Of a stretch of DNA of 64,000 nucleotides, positions 20,217-30,796 are shown piece after piece (the stretch's first letter is position 1; each line of letters begins with the position of its first letter). Origin of the DNA: Blastomussa wellsi (lineage: Eukaryota > Cnidaria > Anthozoa > Scleractinia > Plerogyridae); contig OX393562.1 in NCBI GenBank assembly GCA_947652115.1, forward strand, positions 9,401,551 to 9,465,550, given 5' to 3'. The translations under genes were made by a program, and so were the position numbers. Under the pieces are notes generated by a model. The model saw only the letters and a program-made list of their open reading frames with translations, was not told the DNA's origin and did not search any database.

Positions 20217-20350
20217 TGAGATATTGGCCCTTTCATGGATGAAAGAACATGACAGAGACATAGAACTTACTAATACACAAACCTCCGCAATTTGGGAGCA
20301 CACCAACAAGATGGGGCATCTACCTATTTGGGACAAAGTCAAGTTTATTG
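20217..20350 (+). pseudogene. Fragment resembling the C-terminus of a GIY-YIG nuclease from a Penelope-like element
   Basis: A frame open here encodes MKEHDRDIELTNTQTSA followed by IWEHTNKMGHLPIWDKVKFID, the pattern HDRD...S.I.EH....H...WD.VK..D found after the GIY-YIG core in some Penelope-like elements. Only about 45 residues remain and the following sequence does not continue the match. The original element cannot be defined. Confidence 0.4.
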
Positions 20351-20811
20351 ATCACAACCCTCAGAAAACTTCTTTTAGGTTTTCGTCATCGGTCCAGGTA
20401 GCCTCGCGGTTATTCAACATATCGGCTAATAGAATTGCAGGCACAGGGCTTTGTAAGGGCACATAGCATGATGATAGTGGCAGTGCTTGGCCACGGTGAA
20501 ATTCACATTCACTTGCACTTTGAATTTCATTTGAAGTTGATTTTATAGCATGCATACAAAGTACAAACAGGAGAACCATGCCTTTCACTTCTCATCGTGA
20601 AAATGGCAAGCGGTATGACTCGCAGGCGCGTGCAAAATACGTATGTACGTCCGTACGACATCGCCCCAAATATCAATATGGCGGCCATAGTCCAGAGAGT
20701 TTGACCTGGTTAACATTTAAGGTTACCATAAGCTTACATCTTTGCCATGATATGGTCAATTGACAGCCGTCAAAAGAAGGTATCCACTGACCAGTATCAC
20801 ACGACCACCAG

Positions 20812-20905
20812 ATCGCAGGCTCAGATTTAGAAATCATTGAGGTCATGTGTTTTGTAAAGTTGACCACTGACCAGGTATTGTTTTTCATTGATCGCAGGCT
20901 CAGGT
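20812..20905. repeat. Short direct repeat GATCGCAGGCTCAG
   Basis: GATCGCAGGCTCAG occurs at about 20,812 and again at about 20,891, each near a GACCACTGACCAG motif. Probably the remains of a tandem or dispersed non-coding repeat. Confidence 0.4.
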
Positions 20906-21379
20906 CCGATTTTTTGCTTCTGGCAGGATTTTATAATTTTTCATGGTCATTCTCAGCGGAAATTCTCTAATTGGAGTCGACTTTTTTACTTTTTGTTTAT
21001 TTCAGCTGTAGAATCTTAATTGAGTAGTCTTGCGCATGCAATTTCAATGAACGTAATTTCAGCATGCAATTTCAGAAATTATTAAAAACCAGCAAAAAAT
21101 GAAGCTCCGCTTTTAGGTTTGGCTAAATCTATATATTATTTCACTTTGAACTGTGTTTCCTTTTCAGTTTAACTAAGAAGTAAAGTAGTTTTATTTTTAA
21201 AATTCAATGTACTTTTTAATTTCATGTCATTTTGCTTTTAAATTTCATTTACTTCATGTTTTATTTAGTTTTGATTTATATCAAAAATACATGTATGTGA
21301 TTTTTTTATTGGTAGTTCTTGGCTATTCATACTATTCATCAGAAGAAAGCTTATAAATGGAGTTTACGACAAAAATATA

Positions 21380-21770
21380 GTTTAATGTGCTACTATGACG
21401 AAATTTGCATGTCTTCAATCTAAGCCATTTCAAAGTAGTAAGAAGAAAAATGCCGCTTAACTTTTTAAAATATATCTTTTCATTAATGAGATAGTCAAGT
21501 TTTAAAAATATGCAAATTAGCTAAGTGATGACGTCATAGACTCAACCAAATTTTAATGAAATATATGAAGAAAACATATCTCACCCAGTTTGTATCAGAA
21601 ATGTTTGATTCTTTGCATCGTGACTCTACAAGTTTAGTTATGCAATATGAGATTGACAATTATGTCACCATGGCAACATACTGGGTCCCAGACCTCCCCA
21701 ATGTTCTAGGCTATTTCTTGCAGTCCATTTTGATATTTCTCAATGCCTCCAGATCTACATGATCCCACAA
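21380..21770 (+). repeat. Dispersed repeat copy 1
   Basis: Shares a diagnostic run with 43,500-43,775: TTTAAAATAT followed by CTTTT, then a GATA..CA segment, ATGCAAATTAG, AGTGATGA and a later TGTCACCATGGCAAC versus GTTACCATGACAAC. Non-coding, no TIR resolved. Confidence 0.45.
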
Positions 21771-23209
21771 GCATATTTATGTGTTAGGTAGATTCTTTGG
21801 CCTGGTTTAATTTTTTTGTGCTAAGAATTATTAAAATACTAAAAACAGTTTGAGGGGACTGGAAAAGAGTGAGTTGCCATGGGATTGGAATTAATTATAA
21901 CTTTAGGTTTGTCGCCAGTTGAACTATTTCTGTACCAAGTTTTAATTGTCTCTGTAGAAAACTGACCGAAATATCCTTATTTATTTACCCTATATAAAAT
22001 TGGGTTGAGTAGATGACGTCATTTTTCATTTGAAGAACGCCTACTAATCGTGCCAGTTTCGCGGGATGTCTCCCGGTGTGATCATGATGCCAGGCGATTT
22101 CAGGGTTTGGACGCCATTTTGGACTGGTTGGCTGGCACAAATAGCCTTGATCTCATGTTCGTGCTTTGTCGAACTGCTTTCGCAGTTGTATTGATTTATT
22201 TTGGCTATCACTGGCAAAGATGATTGAAGCTACTTATCAGAACATCAGAAGCCTGCATACTGCTGGTTATCTTTTCTAGGGAACTGATGCTGCAATTTGC
22301 CCAAGCAACACATCACATTATAAAACTCAGATGCTTTTCATTGGAGATCCAACTTCTATCCCACGTACAGTGTTGTGACGCTCTACTGTTGAAATCAGCC
22401 TTATTGTTATCCAAGAACCTTGTAGCAAAGATTGTACAACTCCTGGTGCGAATATATAACAGCAGATTTCGATCAGCGCCGTGACAGTCTTTGCAATCGT
22501 GAATTTCATGTTTGCATTTTAGCCTGCATGTGTTCCCTTGGCTGCATTGATTTGTTTACATTTGACGTCTTGAGCTACTACTTGCCGATTTTTTAATGTT
22601 TTGGCTGACAATTAATCAGTGCAGTCCACAGTCTGCGGTTTTATGTATCGAAGTGTATAGAAGGCGTCGAACGCACTCCTAATCTTTGATTATTACTAGT
22701 TTAAACTTAAATATCTCAGGAACTACTACAGATATTTGAAAACAGTAAACCGCATTTTTAATCTTACATGAAGCACTGCATGGTTCCCTTATAAAAACAA
22801 AACTTTGATCACAGTAGCACTTTAAGCGATTTTTCCTTAAGTGTCAGGTGCCAGTAAGATGTGAAACGACCAAGGTTCCTTCTATTGAATTTATTGGGTA
22901 TCGGATGCTGCAGCAAAAGCAAACTGACTGCACAGTGTTATGCACAAGGCATCAACCAACAAAAGAGTATCAGGAAATTCTGGTATAGTAAATATTTTTC
23001 CCGTGGTGTCTATTTACAAAACACATCTGTCACCTCACTTATTTTTAGCTAATCCAACTTTAAATGCGAATATCTAAACAACCAATCAGAATATCTAAAA
23101 ATATGAAAACGACCAGTCATTCGTTGCCTCAAGAAAAGCTGTAAGGGTACTATGTAAGGAGCAGAACAATCCAATTAGCAACTTAATAGTAACTTGTTCT
23201 CATTTAAAT

Positions 23210-23420
23210 ATTGATAGAGTTGGTTACGAACAATTTTTTTCAAAAACTTTAGAAACTATCAGAATAACAGAAATAGGCCTATAATTTGTTAGGATCCGAT
23301 TTAATACACTTTTTAAGAACTGCAGTTATTTTAGCCATTTTCCATTCATTTGGATATATTCCAGCATGGATAGACTGAAAATTTGCGGCTCGGAATCTTG
23401 TCAAGACCAGTGGCTCTTTT
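23210..23420 (-). pseudogene. LINE reverse-transcriptase fragment (CR1/RTE-like)
   Basis: The minus strand encodes HAGIYPNEWKMAKITAVLKK followed by KSDPN, then a broken FEKL-like segment. This is the conserved stretch just before RT motif A in CR1-, L2- and RTE-like LINEs (P..WK.A...P..KKG...D..NYRPIS). Several stops; about 70 codons in all. Confidence 0.55.
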
Positions 23421-23709
23421 TATCATCAATGTTCTTTGTGTTGTTGTTTGGTAAATTCCTTTAATTTTCCTAAAGTATCAGCGATTTAGATTGCTGTTTT
23501 TCATTAGCAATTTAGGATGTCCTTTTATTAGATTGGTGAATTAACACAAACACGCTTCAAATAAATTTGCTAGTAGGCGACAATAGTTCCAATCTCTGTT
23601 CAAGTTTGCTTTTCTGACCCACTTTTACCGTGTTATATCGGACAACGTGACAACGTGACAACGAACATGCTACTTGAACAAAAGCTTTAGCGTGTCAAGC
23701 CATGCCAAC

Positions 23710-24004
23710 AGTAGTAAAGCCGGAGTCAAATGAATACCACTTGATCATCACCGATTTAGTTTCCTGTTTTTAAGCTCCCGGCGAAGTTTTGTTTACACAT
23801 TGCTTCCTCGTCCATGAAGTCGAGATTTTGAAATGTCTGGAAGACTCACTCTGACTTGTCGGAGTGGGTCGCCCACGGGGAAGCGAAATCTCGCCTTCAG
23901 CAAAAGAGGAAGCAAATGTGTAAACAAAACTTCTCCGGGGTCTTAAAAACAGGAAACTAAAACGGTGATGATCAGGTGGTATTTGTTTACCTCCGGCTTT
24001 ACTA
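23710..24004. repeat. Terminal long palindrome, element A left end
   Basis: The outer ~100 bp (AGTAGTAAAGCCGGAG...) is repeated inverted at about 23,905-24,004 (...CTCCGGCTTTACTA), roughly 90% alike by eye. The centre holds a second symmetry, CACTCTGACTTGTCGGAGTG near 23,847-23,866. The whole 295 bp could fold into one hairpin. Confidence 0.8.
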
Positions 24005-24071
24005 GGACAACCCCCTGGCTTGGCTGTTCGGGTAAGAAGCGGCACCATGTTATTCCAACGGCAAAACAGCA

Positions 24072-24208
24072 GTTTGCACATTGCTTCCTCATCGCTGAAG
24101 TCGAGATTTCGAAAAGTCTGGAAGACTCAGCTCCGACTTGTCGGAGCGAGTCGCCCACGGGGGAAGCAAAATCTCGCCTTCAGCAAAAGAGGAAGCAAAT
24201 GTGCAAAC
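24072..24208. repeat. Second subterminal palindrome, element A
   Basis: Arms GTTTGCACATTGCTTCCTC and GAGGAAGCAAATGTGCAAAC flank inner arms, and the tip GCTCCGACTTGTCGGAGC (24,130-24,147) is a perfect palindrome apart from the two centre bases. It is a shortened duplicate of the terminal palindrome. Confidence 0.75.
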
Positions 24209-24346
24209 AAAACTTTGCCGGGAGCTTCAGGAAACTAAACGCTGAATGATCAGGTGTGTTTCCCTTCAGCTACTTAAGGAAGGACAACCCCCCAGCCGTT
24301 GGCTGTTCGGGCAATTAGAAAGAAGCGGCACCATGTTAACAGCACA

Positions 24347-24628
24347 ATGGTACGCGGAGCAAACAACTGCATGTGGTTAATGTGCAATCGGAAAGAGAAT
24401 TGTGGTAAAAAGTGTGTCGGAGCTTATTGCGGGCAGCATAACTTTCAACTCAAAAGAGGAACGAAAAGGCCTGCACCATGTCGCAGCTGTGGCGTTGGAG
24501 TTTTGTGCGATTACCGTCTATGTCTTGCTTGCGGTGGGAGCATGCTTAAACAGCGTCTAATTTGCAAAAGAAAAAAGGCAAGAAAAAATTTTGAACGTGT
24601 TTTGCATGAGCCGATGTCAACCAATTAG
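24347..24628 (+). CDS. TIR-encoded cysteine-rich protein, left copy of A (short form)
   Basis: ATG 24,347 (M-V-R-G), though the frame is open from 24,299. 93 residues from that ATG. Cys pattern: NNCMWLMC, NCGKKC, YCGQHNF, then PCRSCGVGVLC and LCLACGG. The arrangement of four or more Cys pairs points to zinc binding. The left copy stops at TAG 24,626 inside the first 36-bp repeat and so lacks the second Cys domain present in the right copy (37,488-38,021). Array expansion may have truncated it. Confidence 0.5.
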   Translation: MVRGANNCMWLMCNRKENCGKKCVGAYCGQHNFQLKRGTKRPAPCRSCGVGVLCDYRLCLACGGSMLKQRLICKRKKARKNFERVLHEPMSTN

Positions 24629-24904
24629 AGATCTGCATACCTGTCATCAAAGGCACGCAATTAGAGATTTGCATACCTGTCGAAAGCAACTCAATTAGAG
24701 ATTTGCATACCTGTCATTAAAGGCACGCAATTAGAGATTTGCATACCTGTCATTAAAGGCAAGCAATTAGAGATCTGCATACCTGCCATTAAAGGCAAGC
24801 AATTAGAGATCTGCATACTTGTCATTAAAGGCAAGCAATTAGAGATTTGCATACCTGTCATTAAAGGCACGCAATTAGAGATTTGCATACTTGTCGAAAG
24901 CAAC
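24622..24904 (+). repeat. 36-bp tandem repeat, 8 units
   Basis: Units begin CAATTAGAGATCTGCATACC and start at 24,622, 24,658, 24,692, 24,728, 24,764, 24,800, 24,836 and 24,872. Two units end in a CGAAAGCAACT variant. The right TIR has one unit (about 37,735-37,772). A single related unit also occurs in D near 60,037. There are no unique spacers, so this is not a CRISPR array. Confidence 0.9.
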
Positions 24905-25039
24905 TCAATTTTCTCGCACATTATTGCCGATGGCTGCAAAGGAAATTGGACCAGAAATGTGGCAGATTTTAGAAGAACTAGCAGGAATTGATCAAGAAAC
25001 ATTTGAAAAAATGCTAGAACAAATACAAGCAGAAATTCG

Positions 25040-28000
25040 GAATATGTTTGATAAGTGAATCCCCCCGGAAGACCTAGAGCGTCAAATCAAACCTCTACTT
25101 CCAAAACCATACAAACCAAGAGCGCCCCCAAGGCAAAAAAGGGGGGCAAGAAAACTGGATAGCATCCTGAATATGTTTGATCCAATCCCTGCCCAGCAAG
25201 TCAAATCGAGGGAGAACTACCAACAAACCCTTGAAAGATTCTTTAATATAGAACCAGAGGTTGAGGGAAGAACGAAAGAAGGGCGACGTTTCATAAGATG
25301 GACAATTAACCAAGGACATGGAAAAAACCTCACAGAGTATTTTATGGGAAAGATTCGAGAGAGAGTTAACACATCCTTGTATCTGAGGCAGAACTATTCT
25401 TATTGGTTGCAAAACGTCGAGGATGGAACCCTCATCTTGTTTTATAAAAACGCTGGGGGGATAAAAACGCTGGGGGATAAGCGAACTGTCTGAAACGGAA
25501 AACTGGTTGAATGAAAAGGAGGAGGCGCGTCTGCAAATTGATGACATCGAAAGACCGGAAACAAAGTGGGTGTTCAGGAGCTATTCTGATGTCTTTGTGA
25601 AGGTTGTGCTTGACCACCAGCCTTTGTTGGGCACAGGCCCGTTGCCAGACTGGCTGCGCAACCTTGCTCGTGGGCGTGCTGGGCCAATGGTGGCGCTAGA
25701 CACCTACCGCGATAATTTATGTCTCTGGCGCTGCATTGCTGTGCACCGAGGAGCCCGGCTTGACCGAAGTACAGTAGCAGCTCGTGAGCTTGCCAAGAGT
25801 TTCTTCAAACTCAAAACTGTTCCAAACAACTGTCCAAAAATATCTCTTGATGAATTAGATAAGGTTGAAAGGCATCTAAATAAGGGGGTCAGTTTTTCAG
25901 CTTGGCTCGGCATCAAGGTTTATGAGCCTGAGCAGGGAGAAAGACAACGAAGTGGTTTGGCATCTTAGAAGAAACCCGCCGGCCAAGCTGACAAAAATTC
26001 TGACAATCGGTATTTACGAGGGGCATGCATTTGTCATGAAAGACATAGCAAAGCTTGCGAAAAAGTATGCATGTGTTCATTGCCGCACGAGATTCCCAAA
26101 AGTTTGTAACCTTCAACGGCTTGACCAAAGGTGTGCCCAAGGGAATACGATAATTGATTGCCCGGGCGAAAAAGTCGAAGCCCCGCAGACAGCTTTTGAG
26201 AAGGTTTTCTATCCAAAACATATCTCTTCCCCAGAATCTCTTCGGTGGCTTGACCATGAAGCCAAGCGGCGGAAAATTCACATTCACCACGCAATGTGTG
26301 GACACGGAGGTTAGAGGTGGGTTGAGCGGGTACCTGTCGACGGTTACAACCATGAAACAAAGACCGTATTTCAATATCACGGCTGCCACTGGCACGGGTG
26401 CCGAAAATGTTTCCCGCATGATCGCGACAAAATCATAACCCATTACGACCAAACACGGGAAGACAGGTTCATGGCCACAATAGCGCTCCGGAAGGACGGC
26501 TACCACGTTATCGAGGCTTGGGCGTGTGAAGTTGAGGAAATTGACGCCGAACCCCTGCAGGTCAAAACAAAAAGCTACCCGCACGCGATCTTGTACGATT
26601 TCGAGGCGTACAGCGACAATAATCAGCGGAAGGAGCCCACAACCATGCTAACGATCGAGAACACGCACGTGCCAATCTCGGTGAGCATCGGCCCACCCAC
26701 ATCTGCGAAAGAGACCCCGCTGAGCTGGTTCGCAAGTTTATGGAAGAGCTGGAGAGACGCAGAAAAAAAACTGGGCCCAAGTAAGGGCGGAGTTTGTGCC
26801 AGAAGACGTGAGCCTGCTTTCGAAAGAGCAGTGGCTAAAAATTGATGAATGGTGCAACCAGGTGCCAATCATCGGGTTCAACTCGGGCAGTTACGATCTA
26901 AACCTGATCAAAAGCCACTTTGCGGAGCAGCTTGCTGACACAACCGGCAAAGTCAGAGTGGCAAAAAAAGGAAACAAGATAATGTTCTTGCTCACCTGCG
27001 GCTTCCGTTTCCTTAACATAATAAACTATCTTGGCCCAGGGACCAGCTACGAAAAGTGGGTAAAAGCCTACGAATGTAGATCAGAGAAATCGTGGTTTCC
27101 GTACAAGTGGTTCGATTCGCCCCAAAAGCTAGACTATCCAGGGCTCCCAGACTATCCAGCGTGGTACTCACACCTGAAGGGCGACCACGTGCTCACGAGA
27201 GATGAATGGGAGGGGTGTAAGCGCCTGTTCAAAGGGAAGGGCATCCACACCTTCGCGGACTGGCTGCACTACTACAACAATCTAGACGTGGCACCTGGCC
27301 TTGAGGCTTTAGAAAAGATGCAGGCCTTCTACACCGAAAAAGGAATCGACATCTTGAAAGACGCGGTCAGTGTCCCGAAGGTGAGTTTGCATTACTTACT
27401 CCAGGGAGCGGTCGAGAAAGGTGCGGAGCTTTCCAGGCGAAGAAGCGTACGAGATGTTGAAAGGAGTTGTGGTCGGAGGCCCGAGCCTCGTGTTCACGCG
27501 CTACCACGAAGTCGGGGTGACAAAGATAAGATCGCACCAATTCGAAGACTCCCGTCTTTGCAAAAAGATCTTGGGGTACAACGCCAATGCCCTCTATCTT
27601 TCAACCATGCTCAGAGAAATGCCTTGCGGGAAGGAAAGGGTCGCCCACTATGCCGAAGATGACGGCTCCCAAGAGGAGGTGGTGGTGCCAGAGCAAACGC
27701 GTAGGCTCAAAGAAGGAAAATGGTTCAGATTTGCCGAAGTCCATATAGAGATTCCGGAGCACTTGCGCCCAAAGTTCGAGGAAATGTGCCCGTTCTTCTT
27801 TTAAAAAAAGGTGCAGAACGAAGTTGTCCCGAAGCATATGCTTGATTACTTGCGACAAACAGGCAGAAAGTGAGAAGACGGGAAAAAACTTGTGGGCGCC
27901 CTGTCCACAGAGAGACTGTTGGTGTACGCCCCTCTGCTGCATTGGTATGTGGACCACGGGGCAGTGATCACACGTGTCTATCGGACAATCAACTACCAAC

Positions 28001-28836
28001 CGGCCAAGATCTTTCCCTGGTTAGTGGAGCAGGTGACCGAGGCGTGGCGGAAAGGAGACGTGGAAAAAAGCAAGGCGCTGCTGGCGGGGGTGTTCAAGCT
28101 GCTAGGGAACAGCGGGTATGGGAAGCTCATCGAAGCCTTGGAGCAGCAGACAAACGTTATTTACACCAAAGATGAGAAGGTGGTCGACAGAGCCTTGCGA
28201 AGCGCGCATTTCTCCGATCTTGATGAGATCGGGCAGGCGTATGAGCTGGAAAGCCGCAAGCCAAGGATCACAATCAGGCGACCATTTCAGGTTGGAATCG
28301 CTGTCTATCAGCTGGCAAAGCTGCGGATGCTGGAATTCTATTACGACTTTCTCGAGGTATTTCGACAGAAGAGATTTTTAGCTGATCCAGATGGACACAG
28401 ACAGCAACTACATGGCCATCTCCGGTGAGCGGCTCGAGGACCTTGTCAGGCTGGAGCTGCAAGCAGAATTCGAGATGCAGAAGAAACAGTGACTGGCTTG
28501 GGAAAAATGGAGCGGCCGCACGCCCAGGCTCTTCAAACTCGAGTGCGTGGGTAGCCGGATGATCGCGCTCTGCTCAAAGTGTTATTTCATCGACGAACCA
28601 GGCGAAAAAAAGAAGTTCAGCACGAAAGGGATGTTGAAGAAGCAAAACGAGGTAACCTGGCAGCGTTTCAAGACAGCTTTGGAAGGTAGCAAGGACATGG
28701 CAACTAACAGAGGTTTCAGGATGCGGGACGGACGGTCACTTATGAGAAGAAGAAACTGGGGCTGAGCGCTTATTACGACAAAAGGTGGGTGCTGCCCGAC
28801 GGGATACACACTGAACCAACCGAATTTCAAATTTAG
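25040..28836 (+). pseudogene. DNA polymerase B of element A (lineage 1)
   Basis: About 1,200 codons in several frames. In order: a basic N-terminal region (25,080-25,500); a ~150-codon open stretch (25,507-25,968) with LCLWRCIAVHRG (Cys/His-containing); Exo I-like DFEAYSD at 26,599; GFNSGSYDLNLIK (Exo II) near 26,880; a GPGTSYEKWVKAY segment; YYNNLDVAP; motif A region LGYNANALYLSTM at about 27,568; motif B KLLGNSGYGKLIE near 28,095; motif C QMDTDSNYMA near 28,392; and a C-terminal DKRWVLPDG. The motif A position where this polymerase family has the metal-binding Asp reads Asn. At least five frameshifts. Ends at TAG 28,834, seven bases from the facing integrase gene. Confidence 0.85.
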
Positions 28837-28842
28837 TTCACG

Positions 28843-29761
28843 TCAGACGGAGGAGAGAAGAGTGGTGTGTGCGACAACAAGGAGCTCTTCACACACAAAG
28901 CCGCGCTTGGGCCTGTCGTGCAAATAGTAGAGAACGGGTTGATTTGGTTTGATAAAAACTCTTTCAATGTTGTAAACTTTCAAGGACCAGATCGGATCTG
29001 TGGCCCTTCTTACGCCTCCTTCAAGCTCACCGGGTTGGTAGAGATAGCAAACTTGGACACGAGAGGGGAGGATTTTTTCGTTCACCCCAACAGGCCTTTA
29101 TAAGGAGTTGAGGGCTGCGGAGAAACAGTGTTTTATTTTATTGCTTCCGCAGGTTTTTTCCCCGTCAGCCGGGTGACTTCGTTGTTCAATGCAGCAACAA
29201 CTTCAGGAAGTCTTTTCACCCACGCAGTGGACCGCTCGCCAGGAGGGAGTCGCATTTCCACTGCGTACTGGTACCCGAACAACCATTCGGCAAGGGTGCG
29301 GTTGAAACGTTCAACAATGGCCTGGTCGCGGTGAATGGCAACGCGCCCATGCCGGATATTGGTTTTCTGCTTTTCGATGTCTTTTGTAACGGCGCCCATG
29401 AATTCACGCCCGGGGTTAACCTGCAACAGTTTAGGCCACTTCAGGGGCGAGCGCTTGTAAATCTTCTGAAAGGCCTGGGTGATCTCATCAGAATTTTTTT
29501 TAGTGCGTATTTGAAAACTTTGCGCCCGTGTGGCAGAAAAAGGTCCGCCTGGTGGACCACATTGGGTGTGGACACGTCGAATTTTGGCCGAGGAATGCGC
29601 CTCGAAGCGGGCAGGTATATCTGCCAGAGGGCTTGCTTGACCAGCCACTTTTTTGCAGTGTCTTCTGGCACCTTGGCGGCCTCAGATAATTTTTTTGACA
29701 GTGGCAAGGCCTTTCCAATATCCCCCCAGGCCGTAGTATATCTTTGCAAGTTTGGCATCCA
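28843..29761 (-). pseudogene. Retroviral-type integrase of element A, catalytically changed
   Basis: ATG at 29,761 (M-D-A-K-L). A frameshift near 29,700, then KKWLVKQALWQIYLPA and PRPKFDVSTPNVVHQADL, where the Asp in QADL is the likely first catalytic residue. A ~20-residue deletion follows (VVDVASRF block lost). The second catalytic Asp is replaced: VNPGREF here against VDPGLEF in element B. The Glu is kept in IVERFNRTL. The C-terminus has NNEVTRLTGKKPAEAIK and a chromodomain-like end with YLYQPGELEGG and WSLKVYNI. Expected role: strand transfer of the element's ends. Confidence 0.8.
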
Positions 29762-29769
29762 TCGCGCTA

Positions 29770-30204
29770 TACAAATAAGGAAAAGGAACCGGAAGGCTGC
29801 GTAGCCCAGAGCAAGCGCCCCGGCGCCCACCAACACGAGTTCACCCCTTTTCTGCTGCTCGCTTGGCTGATAGAAATCAGAGAACTTGGGCTCTTTGGGA
29901 GGTGCCATCCGTTCTTCAGGGTGCACCCTGTTGTAGAGTTTGAAGGCGTAGTCAGTGTTGGTGAAGTTCTGCTTGGCCTCCTCCTTTATTTGCGTGCTTA
30001 TCACAATCCAGTCGAGAAGTTTGGTGCGATCACGCGTGTATTTGCGTACGCAGCTTGGTACGCCTCGAGAGCTTTATCATGGCGCACTTTTTCTTCTTGC
30101 GCTGCTTTGTCACAGCCCCCAAAAGCCCTCGCGAGATAATTACCGCCAATGAAAGCTGCTGCGTTCAACACAGCCCCGCCAACCATAATCGCGACACTTG
30201 CCAT
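29770..30204 (-). pseudogene. Two-membrane-segment Polinton protein, frameshifted
   Basis: ATG 30,204. Residues 5-25 are hydrophobic (IMVGGAVLNAAAFIGG), then a charged helix with HDKALEAYQAAYA. A frameshift near 30,004 moves the rest (NFTNTDYAFKLYNRVHP, PPKEPKFSDFYQPSEQQK) to another frame. A second hydrophobic helix (LVLVGAGALALGYAAFRFL) closes the protein near 29,770, next to the integrase start. Probably a membrane protein with both ends anchored; function unknown. Confidence 0.55.
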
Positions 30205-30224
30205 TTTTTCTTATACATATATTT

Positions 30225-30422
30225 TCAAATTAGGCATTGATGGGAAGAATTTTCTGGTCCTCCAGGTACAGCTGTGAACATTGCGTAGTTTTCGATAGAA
30301 TTAGAAGGGTCACTCTTAAAACTTTTCTTGAACGTTTTTTTGGCAATCCAGCCTATGCCAGCAGCAGGGCCGGTAAGGGTGGTGGCATCCATGACGGTTT
30401 TGACGAGCTTGTTGTCGGACAT
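30225..30422 (-). CDS. Small hypothetical protein (65 aa)
   Basis: Open from ATG 30,422 to the stop at 30,225. M-S-D-N-K-L-V-K-T start, a short Thr/Gly/Ala-rich hydrophobic stretch (TTLTGPAAGIGWIA), then a Lys-rich KKTFKKSFKSD segment. Weak hydrophobicity, possibly one membrane-interacting helix. An AAATATTTTTCTC-type motif precedes its start, as with other genes in this block. No family recognised. Confidence 0.4.
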   Translation of the reverse strand: MSDNKLVKTVMDATTLTGPAAGIGWIAKKTFKKSFKSDPSNSIENYAMFTAVPGGPENSSHQCLI

Positions 30423-30450
30423 ATTGGTTATAGATAGAAGAGAAAAATAT

Positions 30451-30738
30451 TTAATTGAAATTATTCTCCAACATTGATTTTATTATCTTTTTTAGATCTT
30501 CTTTTGTACACTCGTCTTCCTTTTTTGTTATTGATTTTATTAACTTTTCTACATCTTTTAAATTATGCAATTTCTCCTCTTCATGCTTTTTTTCCTCCTC
30601 TTCATGCTTTTCCTCCTCTGTTGGCTTTTTGGCTAAACAACTGCCAGTTTTAAGGCACTCATCAGTGATTACCCCCAAACCAAAGCCAATACCTGTAACT
30701 GCTGCGATGTTTTTTAACCGTTGGTATGCTTCCCCCAT
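30451..30738 (-). CDS. Small charged protein with N-terminal hydrophobic segment (95 aa)
   Basis: Open from ATG 30,738. Residues 12-27 form a short Gly-rich hydrophobic helix (AVTGIGFGLGVI); residues 40-60 are a Glu/Lys/His tract (repeated KHEEE); the C-terminus is a charged helix (KKEDECTKEDLKKIIKSML). Possibly a single-pass membrane protein with a charged tail. No homologue recognised; low-complexity content limits confidence. Confidence 0.4.
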   Translation of the reverse strand: MGEAYQRLKNIAAVTGIGFGLGVITDECLKTGSCLAKKPTEEEKHEEEEKKHEEEKLHNLKDVEKLIKSITKKEDECTKEDLKKIIKSMLENNFN

Positions 30739-30796
30739 TGTGACTGCTGTGATGTTTTTCGTTGTGTTATATATTCAAATGATTTTTTTTGCCGCC

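Larger units (their letters stand above)
19897..23709. other. Repeat-rich region between elements B and A
   Basis: No intact gene. It contains short fragments of dispersed repeats (listed separately) in A+T-rich sequence. 21,085-21,135 (GCTCCGCTTTTAGG context) resembles 7,100-7,140, so a small repeat family is shared. 22,000-23,100 shows nothing I can name. Confidence 0.5.
23710..24968 (+). repeat. Element A left TIR
   Basis: Reverse complement of about 37,675-38,581 in collinear blocks, but ~350 bp longer. The extra length comes from a second palindrome (24,072-24,208) and an expanded 36-bp tandem array (24,622-24,904). The match ends near 24,968 in a GGACCAGAAA.GTGGCAGATT stretch. Confidence 0.8.

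Noticed and set aside
22000..23100. Several short open frames between elements B and A
   Set aside because: No motif, no conservation visible within the window, and A+T-rich composition; most likely chance.
24622..24904. Possible CRISPR array
   Set aside because: The 36-bp units adjoin without unique spacers, the context is a eukaryotic transposon TIR, and there are no cas genes.
30451..30738. KHEEE tract as a functional domain
   Set aside because: Low-complexity charged repeat; easily a chance or slippage product. It is described only within the gene entry.
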